Origin: Dulcicalothrix desertica PCC 7102
Lineage (GTDB): Bacteria > Cyanobacteriota > Cyanobacteriia > Cyanobacteriales > Nostocaceae
Length of the DNA: 64,000 bases
Direction: 5' to 3'
NCBI RefSeq assembly: GCF_003991905.1
Contig: NZ_RSCL01000033.1
Location: forward strand, 1 to 64,000
Shown here: piece after piece, positions 8,819 to 15,930 of the stretch
How positions within the stretch are numbered: the first letter of the stretch is position 1
Layout of the letters: every line of letters begins with the position of its first letter
Made by a program: the position numbers and the translations under genes
Notes under the pieces: model-generated
The model's database searches: none
What the model saw: only the letters and a program-made list of their open reading frames with translations
Told to the model about the DNA's origin: nothing

Positions 8819-9919
8819 TCAAATAATTTCTTCCAAAATGAAGGAACTGTAAAAAAAAGCTTTATCTTGTTGATACAGCCTAGTAGCCTCCAAAGTGAGA
8901 GAATATAACAAATTCTTCATATCTTCTGGACGAGAACGTTTTACAAGTAAATTCCAGTAAGCTAACCGTGCGCTACTTTTACCTACACGTATAAGCTTTC
9001 TGAGCAAAGTCTCGTAATTTTGATTAGACATGTACTCAAAAATATTACTTAAGTTATATTTATTAATAAAGTCACAATCTAGATTTTTTAGTAAATCTTC
9101 AATTGCAGTGCAGTGCCACTCTAAACGGTCGAGGTTTGCGCGAATTATCTCAAAGTTTTCGGGACGCAAAGCGTATGGTAATGCTGTCAGGTGTTGCCCT
9201 GTGGCAATCCATTGTAGGTAAGGGTTATCACAGGGGTTTATTGTTGTCATTGCGTAGGCAGTACGCTGTAATAAATGCTCTGCCACATTCTTTTGAGCGT
9301 ATTCAAAAAAACTTGGGTGGCGCCCTAAACGACCTAGTATAAACTGAGAAAAGAAGATTTTAAAGAACAACTGCCAACGATTATTATTCCAATGTTGCTG
9401 GTAAAATATATGACGTTCTGCTTCTGTTTTTTCTGTAATAGCTTCGGTGATAATGTCCTGATTGTGAATTAAAGGCAACATTGAGCGAAACAACCTTAAA
9501 TAACGCTCGAATTTACCTGCTGTCCCAATACCTTGTGCAATTGCTGTGCTACGATTATCCCAGAATTGACGAGTTACTGTAGATAGCTGAGGGCGACAAC
9601 GGTGATATAAACTATTTCTATAGGCGCCGTCTCCAGGCAGTGAGCCAATTAATACCAGTAATTCAGGATGACTAAGTTCTCGGTAAGCTGCAACTCGTAA
9701 CTCCAAACAGGCAATTTGTGCAGGATTAATGTCTACTGCAATAACTCTGGCTGGACTTTGGCTTAACATTGCTAGGGTATTATCACCAGCCGAAGCAATA
9801 GATAAGCAAATATCACCAGGCTGAATGTCAAGTGCATTCAACAGTATATCAGCATCCTCCCAACACTGGGCATAGCGAATTTCAGAAAAATCTGCTTTGT
9901 AACTAATTTCACTTGGCAT
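8819..9919 (-). CDS. DUF3419 (BtaA-like) aminocarboxypropyltransferase family protein
   Basis: The 366-residue protein matches DUF3419, the family of BtaA, which transfers the 3-amino-3-carboxypropyl group of SAM to diacylglycerol in betaine-lipid synthesis. Visible landmarks are RYAQCWEDADIL (15-26), the SAM-binding segment SIASAGDNTLAML (40-52) and AVDINPAQ (61-68). No BtaB-like N-methyltransferase is nearby; instead it is coupled to a GNAT and followed by an acyl-AMP ligase. This suggests a different aminocarboxypropylated, possibly acylated product. That product is inference. Confidence 0.82.
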   Translation of the reverse strand: MPSEISYKADFSEIRYAQCWEDADILLNALDIQPGDICLSIASAGDNTLAMLSQSPARVIAVDINPAQIACLELRVAAYRELSHPELLVLIGSLPGDGAYRNSLYHRCRPQLSTVTRQFWDNRSTAIAQGIGTAGKFERYLRLFRSMLPLIHNQDIITEAITEKTEAERHIFYQQHWNNNRWQLFFKIFFSQFILGRLGRHPSFFEYAQKNVAEHLLQRTAYAMTTINPCDNPYLQWIATGQHLTALPYALRPENFEIIRANLDRLEWHCTAIEDLLKNLDCDFINKYNLSNIFEYMSNQNYETLLRKLIRVGKSSARLAYWNLLVKRSRPEDMKNLLYSLTLEATRLYQQDKAFFYSSFILEEII

Positions 9920-10019
9920 TTAAGTAATTAAAAATTTATGTTTTTAATGGCAAATCAATCGGATTTCTATCATCTCCCCATGTAAGTATGATTTAATTTA
10001 ATACATATATGGTGGAAAC

Positions 10020-10268
10020 TTGTTACGTAATAGAAAGTTATTTATTATACACTATATAAAACTATTAGCTGCAATCGCCTTGATCGCAGCAGGAGCGATA
10101 CATACTTTCCCTGTTCTTTGGCTTGCTTGGGATGAACAAATGAGAAAAACCCCAGAATTACATGGGGTAATAGGGGCAATAGCTTTTACGTTGGGTATTG
10201 CTAATTTAGGTTTATTAATGTTTGAATCTAGAAAATTATTGCGGCGCGCGCGTAGTGCTAGAACTTAA
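10020..10268 (+). CDS. Small two-helix membrane protein, unknown function
   Basis: The 82 residues contain two hydrophobic segments (about 11-33 and 48-68) separated by a polar WDEQMRKTPELHG loop, and a basic tail. The start is TTG, preceded by GGTGG at a suitable distance; an ATG nearby is out of frame. It is not recognised. Confidence that it is expressed is moderate, because of the non-ATG start and short length. Confidence 0.45.
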   Translation: MLRNRKLFIIHYIKLLAAIALIAAGAIHTFPVLWLAWDEQMRKTPELHGVIGAIAFTLGIANLGLLMFESRKLLRRARSART

Positions 10269-10341
10269 AAATAATATACAAATTTTTAGCAGAACAGCTA
10301 GAGTAAGAAATAGGCGCCTGAACTTTGGAGTCTGTTTACTA

Positions 10342-11010
10342 TTAACTAGAAAGCAAACTCGGAGAAGTCAATACAAAAACATCTCTGGTTCCTTTTGCTT
10401 CAACTTTAGGCTTGATAGGAGTTGTAAAGTGGAAAAATTCATGGTCATTAACTAATAATAGCTCTCCTGGATTCAGGATTTTGCTAAAAACGGGATTTTC
10501 TTTTTTATTTACATATAAATGGGTTTCTCCACCTTGGACATTTTCTCGGTCAACAGAGAAGATACCGATAAAATTAGTTCCATCTCTATGAATGCCTTCT
10601 GGTGCAGGATTTCCAGAATTGTCCTCAAAACAAGTAATTCTAATTTGATGCACTCCTATTTCTGCTTCAGGATGAAGTTTACAAGAATCACTAAATGCTA
10701 AGACCATATTTTTAAAGATATCAAGCTCTATAAGTGCATCATCTAATTCGGCATACTCTCTTTTGATATTACCTACCAATGGATTGTATTCTGCTGCCTG
10801 AAAGAAATAGCCTTTTGGTAACTTAATTACACTATCTTTAGAAGCGATAAATCGAGATAATCTTCTCAAACGATAATTACCTTTGATATAAGGGTCTACA
10901 GGTAAGTCGTTAAAAAATGGTTTAAATCCTTCTAGTTTAATTGAATTTACTTTTCTTAAAGTAAACAGAAAAGCATATTCCAATTCCGTTAATGCCCCTA
11001 CTTTTTGCAT
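10342..11010 (-). CDS. 2-oxoglutarate/Fe(II) dioxygenase family protein
   Basis: This 222-residue protein fits the 2OG-Fe dioxygenase family that includes free amino-acid hydroxylases. The iron-binding facial triad is readable as H141 and D143 in PEGIHRDG and H194 in VNDHEFFHFTTPI, with the downstream basic residue in GTRDVFVLT expected to bind 2-oxoglutarate. The GIFSVDRENVQGGET strand is also typical. A perfect AAAGGAG ribosome site sets the start. It stands alone in the minus direction. The substrate is unknown; hydroxylation of a free amino acid is a reasonable guess. Confidence 0.8.
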   Translation of the reverse strand: MQKVGALTELEYAFLFTLRKVNSIKLEGFKPFFNDLPVDPYIKGNYRLRRLSRFIASKDSVIKLPKGYFFQAAEYNPLVGNIKREYAELDDALIELDIFKNMVLAFSDSCKLHPEAEIGVHQIRITCFEDNSGNPAPEGIHRDGTNFIGIFSVDRENVQGGETHLYVNKKENPVFSKILNPGELLLVNDHEFFHFTTPIKPKVEAKGTRDVFVLTSPSLLSS

Positions 11011-11191
11011 GGGGTATCTCCTTTTATATTCAAATCTCCCAATAAAAATTTTTCTTTTTGGGAGGCTATAAAATTTATTATAGCTATTTTTTTGGAAAAA
11101 AGTCGTGAGCTACACTACATAAATTACCATTCTATGATATATGATTTTTAATTTACATTTCTTAACAGATACGTCAAGCTGACAGCGCTCA

Positions 11192-11962
11192 TCAGTCCTT
11201 GACTGCTTTCACCAAGGTTTGGCAAGCTCGTAAAAAGATACTAACATCGACACCCAAACCAATGTACTGAATGCCTGCATCTATCCACCGTTTGGCAACT
11301 TCTGGGTTGTCGGCAAAGGTGCCCACAACCTTACCAGCATTGCGAATAGTTGTGATACATTGCTGCATAAGGTTAATTACCCGTTGATCCCCTACCTGAC
11401 CGGGAATTCCTAATGATTGCGATAAATCATAGGGGCCAAGAAAAATCACATCAATATGGGGGACACTAACAATCTCTGTAATATTCTCTACACCGCGTTT
11501 ACCTTCAACGTGAACAACTACCAAAGACTCCTGGTTGAGCTGGTCTGTAATGAGTGTCCCGGCTGCGGTGTACATACCCGCACGTGTACCAAATGAAAGA
11601 CCCCTCGTACCTAAAGGACTGTACTTAGCTGCCTTGACACAAGCACTCGCATCTTGTTGAGTTTCAATTTGGGGTACCTGTACACCAGCACTACCAATAT
11701 CTAACGCGCGTTGAATTTGCGGAGCATCATTTTTACGAACGCGAATTACTGGTGAGATTCCCGCACACTCAGCAGCACGGCAGAGATTTTCAGCAGCCAA
11801 GGTGTGCAGGGGACTGTGTTCCATGTCAATTACTGCAAAATCAAATCCTGCGTATCCACAGATTTCAATAAATGTTGGATCGGAGCAGTTGATAAACGGG
11901 CCAATAACGACCTCACCTCGTTGGAGTTTTTGTTTGAGTTGGTTCTTACGCGGATTAATCAT
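11192..11962 (-). CDS. HpcH/HpaI-family class II aldolase
   Basis: The 256-residue length and the motifs DMEHSP (46-51), PVIRV (71-75), GVQVPQIET (93-101), AKYSPLGTRG (112-121) and GPYDLSQSLG identify the HpaI/GarL family. These are metal-dependent, pyruvate-using aldolases with a TIM-barrel fold that split 4-hydroxy-2-oxo acids or 2-keto-3-deoxy-sugar acids. The metal ligands expected are the glutamate in PQIE and the aspartate in GPYDL. No pathway partner is adjacent, so the natural substrate cannot be inferred. Confidence 0.85.
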   Translation of the reverse strand: MINPRKNQLKQKLQRGEVVIGPFINCSDPTFIEICGYAGFDFAVIDMEHSPLHTLAAENLCRAAECAGISPVIRVRKNDAPQIQRALDIGSAGVQVPQIETQQDASACVKAAKYSPLGTRGLSFGTRAGMYTAAGTLITDQLNQESLVVVHVEGKRGVENITEIVSVPHIDVIFLGPYDLSQSLGIPGQVGDQRVINLMQQCITTIRNAGKVVGTFADNPEVAKRWIDAGIQYIGLGVDVSIFLRACQTLVKAVKD

Positions 11963-12005
11963 CTATAAATAAATATGAATGTGCCCAAAGTTGGAATTGA
12001 TTTTA

Positions 12006-12130
12006 GGGACTTCCAAATAAAAAAATCTCCAATATCTTCTTGTGGAATGGGCAGGAAAGCCCGTTTATTTAAAGAAGGCGGGCAAGGATGCCCACCCCAC
12101 AAGATGGAGAATTAAATTTTTGGAAGTCCC
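12006..12130. mobile_element. MITE-like element with 26-bp imperfect inverted ends
   Basis: The 125-bp element starts GGGACTTCCAAA and ends TTTGGAAGTCCC, with the inverted similarity extending about 26 bp on each side to TCTCCA/TGGAGA. It is flanked by TTA on both sides, a possible 3-bp target duplication. The interior carries two copies of the CTTGTGG/GGGCA palindrome family. Degraded right ends recur at about 22368-22397 and 54019-54050. Confidence 0.6.
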
Positions 12131-12520
12131 TTAGCAAATGATTACAATACCACAAGTGCCGCTTTTATTATCGTGGACATGTAAGTACAGTGGCACGCGC
12201 GGAAGGTGTAGTTTGTGGCGCCATCTACACCCAACGTTCCTGAAATATTTGACGCATTACTACCTGTTACGCGCGTTCATATATTTACTACTCCAGTTCG
12301 CAACAAAAGTTTACAGCATGTCCCCTGAATGCACTTAACTAAGCGGATACCCATTAAGTTGAGGGCAAATGTATAATTTACAATCTGTAATAATTGTCGA
12401 GATAATCACTTAACTTTAGTAAAGTGTTCGTACTTAAATATAAGGGTAATATATTGAATAGTCTAATAGGGAACGGTTACAATTTAAAATTGTTCATAGA
12501 AAAATCTCTTTGTTAGCAAA
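12131..12520. other. Gene-poor spacer with possible decayed coding DNA
   Basis: Between about 12150 and 12325 two plus-strand frames give protein-like text in succession, one ending GAIYTQRS and the next beginning EIFDALLPVTRV and ending SLQHVP, as if a single frameshift broke an old gene. I cannot name the family. A 66-codon open frame at 12138-12338 runs through the same stretch in a third, unconvincing frame. The rest (12340-12520) is AT-rich and probably holds the promoter of the former panE gene. Confidence 0.35.
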
Positions 12521-12770
12521 ATGTCCGAGCGTAATTATGCCATTTTAGGTACTGGTGCATTCGGTGGGTTTTACGGCGCCAAGCTGCAAAAAGCTGGTAA
12601 GGATGTTCACTTTTTGTTTAAGAGCGATTATGAATATGTGAGACATAAAGCACAAGCAGCAGGTGTAGATTTACCACAGATTAACTGTATATATCAGCAG
12701 AAGACAGTTTTTAGATAAGACATTAAGGCAAAGTCAAGCTAACTTTTCTCTATCTAAGGAAACCTCATGA
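12521..12770 (+). pseudogene. panE: Ketopantoate reductase (PanE/ApbA) pseudogene, internally deleted and frameshifted
   Basis: The first 38 or so residues (NYAILGTGAFGGFYGAKLQK...SDYEYV) are the NADP-binding start of a PanE/ApbA reductase. They jump directly to the family C-terminus (AQAAGVDLPQINCIYQQ), so about 250 middle residues are missing. After IYQQ the frame is shifted by +1; the next frame continues sensibly as QFLDKTLRQ and ends at a TGA (12768-12770) that overlaps the following gene's ATG (12767). The intact gene would therefore have been translationally coupled to the reductase gene downstream. Confidence 0.85.
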
Positions 12771-15700
12771 TTTTTCGTAGTACAGAACCGAATATCTCCA
12801 TCCCTGAACAGCCAATCACAGAAATTGTCTTGCAACGAGCGGTAGAATTTGCTGATAAACCAGCGATGATTGACGGGCTAACTGGTCGAACGATAACTTA
12901 TAACTCACTCTTCAACTCAATTAACAAAGTCGCTGCTGGTTTTGCTGCGCGCGGTTTTTGTAAGGGGGATGTAGTTGCTATTTATAGTCCTAACTGTCTA
13001 GAATATCCTATCGCTTTTCAGGCAATCGCTAGTTTAGGCGGAGTTTGCAGCACGGCAAATCCATCTTATACAGCTAGCGAACTTGCATATCAATTAAATG
13101 ATGCTGGTGCTAAATATTTGTTGACAGTACCGTCCCTTTATGAACGCGCATTAGAGGCTGCTAGTCAATCAAAAGTTGAGTCAGTATTTGTGTTTGGTAA
13201 CATTGAGGGTGCAATCCCATTTTCTGTACTTCTAGAAAATTGTGACGACTTACCAAAGGTAGAAATTAATCCTAAAGAGGACGCGGTTGCTTTGCCTTAT
13301 TCTAGTGGTACAACTGGTTTGCCAAAAGGTGTCACACTAACACACCATAATCTAGCAGCTAACGTATACCAACTTACAAGCCGCGAATTGATAAGTTCAG
13401 CAGACACAATAATTGGCATTCTCCCATTCTTTCATAGCTACGGACTGCAAATTTTCTTAAACTATAGCCTTTATTGCGGCGCCACCATAGTTGTGATGCC
13501 ACAATTTGATTTAGAGACTTTTTTAAGACTAGTAGAGAAGTATAAAATTACGCGCGCGCATTTAGTACCTCCGATAGTATTAGCCTTAGCAAAACAACCA
13601 ATAGTAGATAAATACGACCTTTCTAGCTTAAAGATAATTACCTGCGGAGCGGCGCCATTGGGTAATGAATTGACTTTAGAATGCGAACAGCGTTTAAATT
13701 GTGTTATCAAGCAAGCCTACGGTTTGACAGAAACGAGTCCAATAACGCATATCAACCCTGACGAACGTGAAAAAATCAAACCCGGTTCTGTTGGTCGCTG
13801 CATTAGAAATACAGAATGTCAAATTGTAGATATTGAAACAGAAAAACCCTTGGGTTGCCACGAGCAAGGGGAACTATGGATTCGCGGTCCGCAAGTAATG
13901 AAAGGATATTTAAATAACCCCGAAGCAACTGCAAAAGTAATTGATGCCGATGGTTGGTTTCACACTGGTGATATCGCTTATGTAGATGAAGATGGTTATT
14001 TTTACATAGTTGACCGCATTAAAGAGTTAATTAAATACAACGGATATCCAATTGCGCCAGCAGAACTAGAGGCTGTATTATTATCCCATCCAGCAATAGC
14101 CGATGCTGCTGTAATCCCCAGTCCCCATCCAAGTTCGGGTGAAGTTCCCAAGGGTTTTGTTGTCCTTAAAAACGAAGCTACTACCGAAGAAATTATGGAA
14201 TTTGTAGCAGGACTTGTGGCGCCACATAAAAGAATTCGTCGGTTGGAAATTGTCGATAAAATCCCCAAATCAGCTTCTGGTAAAATTTTGCGTCGGCTTT
14301 TAGTGCAACGAGAAATAGCAAATGTAAGAGAAAAACCGCAAGAACCTCAATTGACCCAAAATTTGCAGTTGCTTCAACAATTAGCATCTTCTTCTGACGA
14401 AACAAAACGTCAAGAGCTTCTGGTTAATTACATTAGAGAAAAAGTTGTCAAAGTTTTAGGGTTAGATGAATCCCAACATTTAAATTTACAAAAGCCACTT
14501 CAGGAAATGGGTCTAAATTCTCTAAGTAATATCGACCTTAAAAACCAGATTGATACCGAAATTGGTGTAAACTTACCTATAGAAATTTTGCTGGCAGGGT
14601 CAAATATTCATCAGTTGGTAGATATATTACTTGAACAATTAACAACAAAAACTGTTGCGACTAATAATGTCATAGATTCAGTTATAGATTTAGAAGGTGA
14701 GGTAATTTTAGACTCAGCAATTTACCCAGAACATAATTATAACTCATTTCTTGCCGAACCAACAGCTATTTTTCTCACAGGCGCGACGGGATTTTTAGGA
14801 GCCTTTTTACTGCAAGAACTTCTGCAACAAACTACTGCTGATATTTATTGCTTAGTTCGTGCGTCGGATAAAGATTCTGCTCTAATAAAAGTGCAAAATA
14901 ACTTAGAATATTATGGTATTTTGCAGGATGCTTTTCGTAACAGAATTATTCCGGTTTTAGGCGACTTATCAAAATTTAAGCTAGGTTTGTCGTCCGAATA
15001 TTTTCTTCATATTGCGAATATTATTGATGTAATTTATCATAGTGCAGCTTGGCTCAATTATGTTTATCCTTACGAAGCTTTGAAGCCTAGCAATGTTTTG
15101 GGAACGCAAGAAATTTTACGATTAGCAAGTGTTGGTAAAGTTAAAGCAGTACACCATATTTCTACCGTTGCTGTTTTTGAGTCATCTTTTTATTTGGGAA
15201 AAACAGTTAACGAATCAGACCCACTTGCTCATAGTTCTGGAATGAAACTTTCTTATTCTCAAAGTAAATGGGTTGCAGAAAAACTAGCTACTATTGCGCG
15301 CAATAGAGGTATTCCCGTTTCTATTTACAGACCACCCTTTATTTCTGGTCATAGTCAAACAGGTGCTTGGTATACAGACGATGTTATTTGTCGAATGATT
15401 AAAGGTTGTATCCAAATGGGAAGCATGACGAGTTTAACTGATACATTGGATTTATCTCCTGTTGATTATGTCAGCAAAAGTATTGTCTATTTATCAAGAC
15501 AACACGGAGCTTCTGGTAAATCTTTCCATTTAAACAATCCTCAACCTATTTCTTGGAGGAAGCTCACTGATTTTATTCGTTCTCTAGGTTATTCCATTGA
15601 GTATATTTCTTATCAAGAGTGGCAGTCACAGCTTAGTAACCAAGCTTGTTCGCAATCAAATCCTTTATATCCTCTTTTGCCTTTCTTTCTTAAAAATTCG

Positions 15701-15856
15701 AGTCAGCATCAACAAGCTAAAGAGCCGAAAATTAGCTGTCAAGCAACGCAGACTGCGCTGGCAGAAAGTTCAATTATCTGTCCAGAGGTAGATGCTAAAT
15801 TGCTGAATACCTATTTTGACTATTTTATTCGTAGCGGTTTTTTGGATGCGAAATGA
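12767..15856 (+). CDS. Adenylation-carrier-thioester reductase protein (carboxylic acid reductase-like)
   Basis: This 1029-residue protein has three modules. Residues about 1-515 are a 4CL/luciferase-like adenylation domain (YSSGTTGLPKG 178-188, AYGLTETSP 317-325, WFHTGDIAY 397-405, catalytic K506 in SASGKIL). Residues about 548-625 are a phosphopantetheine carrier with S585 in MGLNSLSN. Residues about 660-1029 are an NAD-dependent thioester reductase (TGATGFLG 671-678, YSQSK 830-834). Such enzymes activate a carboxylic acid, load it on the carrier and release it as an aldehyde or alcohol. The 4CL-like first domain suggests an acyl or aryl acid rather than an amino acid. A phosphopantetheinyl transferase elsewhere would be required. 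Confidence 0.88.
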   Translation: MIFRSTEPNISIPEQPITEIVLQRAVEFADKPAMIDGLTGRTITYNSLFNSINKVAAGFAARGFCKGDVVAIYSPNCLEYPIAFQAIASLGGVCSTANPSYTASELAYQLNDAGAKYLLTVPSLYERALEAASQSKVESVFVFGNIEGAIPFSVLLENCDDLPKVEINPKEDAVALPYSSGTTGLPKGVTLTHHNLAANVYQLTSRELISSADTIIGILPFFHSYGLQIFLNYSLYCGATIVVMPQFDLETFLRLVEKYKITRAHLVPPIVLALAKQPIVDKYDLSSLKIITCGAAPLGNELTLECEQRLNCVIKQAYGLTETSPITHINPDEREKIKPGSVGRCIRNTECQIVDIETEKPLGCHEQGELWIRGPQVMKGYLNNPEATAKVIDADGWFHTGDIAYVDEDGYFYIVDRIKELIKYNGYPIAPAELEAVLLSHPAIADAAVIPSPHPSSGEVPKGFVVLKNEATTEEIMEFVAGLVAPHKRIRRLEIVDKIPKSASGKILRRLLVQREIANVREKPQEPQLTQNLQLLQQLASSSDETKRQELLVNYIREKVVKVLGLDESQHLNLQKPLQEMGLNSLSNIDLKNQIDTEIGVNLPIEILLAGSNIHQLVDILLEQLTTKTVATNNVIDSVIDLEGEVILDSAIYPEHNYNSFLAEPTAIFLTGATGFLGAFLLQELLQQTTADIYCLVRASDKDSALIKVQNNLEYYGILQDAFRNRIIPVLGDLSKFKLGLSSEYFLHIANIIDVIYHSAAWLNYVYPYEALKPSNVLGTQEILRLASVGKVKAVHHISTVAVFESSFYLGKTVNESDPLAHSSGMKLSYSQSKWVAEKLATIARNRGIPVSIYRPPFISGHSQTGAWYTDDVICRMIKGCIQMGSMTSLTDTLDLSPVDYVSKSIVYLSRQHGASGKSFHLNNPQPISWRKLTDFIRSLGYSIEYISYQEWQSQLSNQACSQSNPLYPLLPFFLKNSSQHQQAKEPKISCQATQTALAESSIICPEVDAKLLNTYFDYFIRSGFLDAK

Positions 15857-15885
15857 TAAATTACACGTTGGCTCATGGTGTTCTC

Positions 15886-15930
15886 GCCTGACCTATTGCA
15901 CAGGCGAGACGCCTGTGCCACAAGGCATTG
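15886..15930. repeat. Dispersed GCACAGGCGAGACGCCTGTGC palindrome family
   Basis: The core is the perfect inverted repeat CACAGGCG-AGA-CGCCTGTG followed by CCACAAGG. A second, slightly diverged copy lies at 53228-53276. Here the repeat forms the 3' end of the PEP-synthase-like gene on the minus strand and encodes its last dozen or so residues. Confidence 0.7.

Noticed and set aside
10222-10455. 77-codon plus-strand frame overlapping the small membrane gene and the 2OG-Fe gene
   Set aside because: It overlaps two better supported genes in other frames and has no motif.
12138-12338. 66-codon plus-strand frame
   Set aside because: Cysteine- and tyrosine-rich with no recognisable motif; the other two frames look more like decayed coding DNA.
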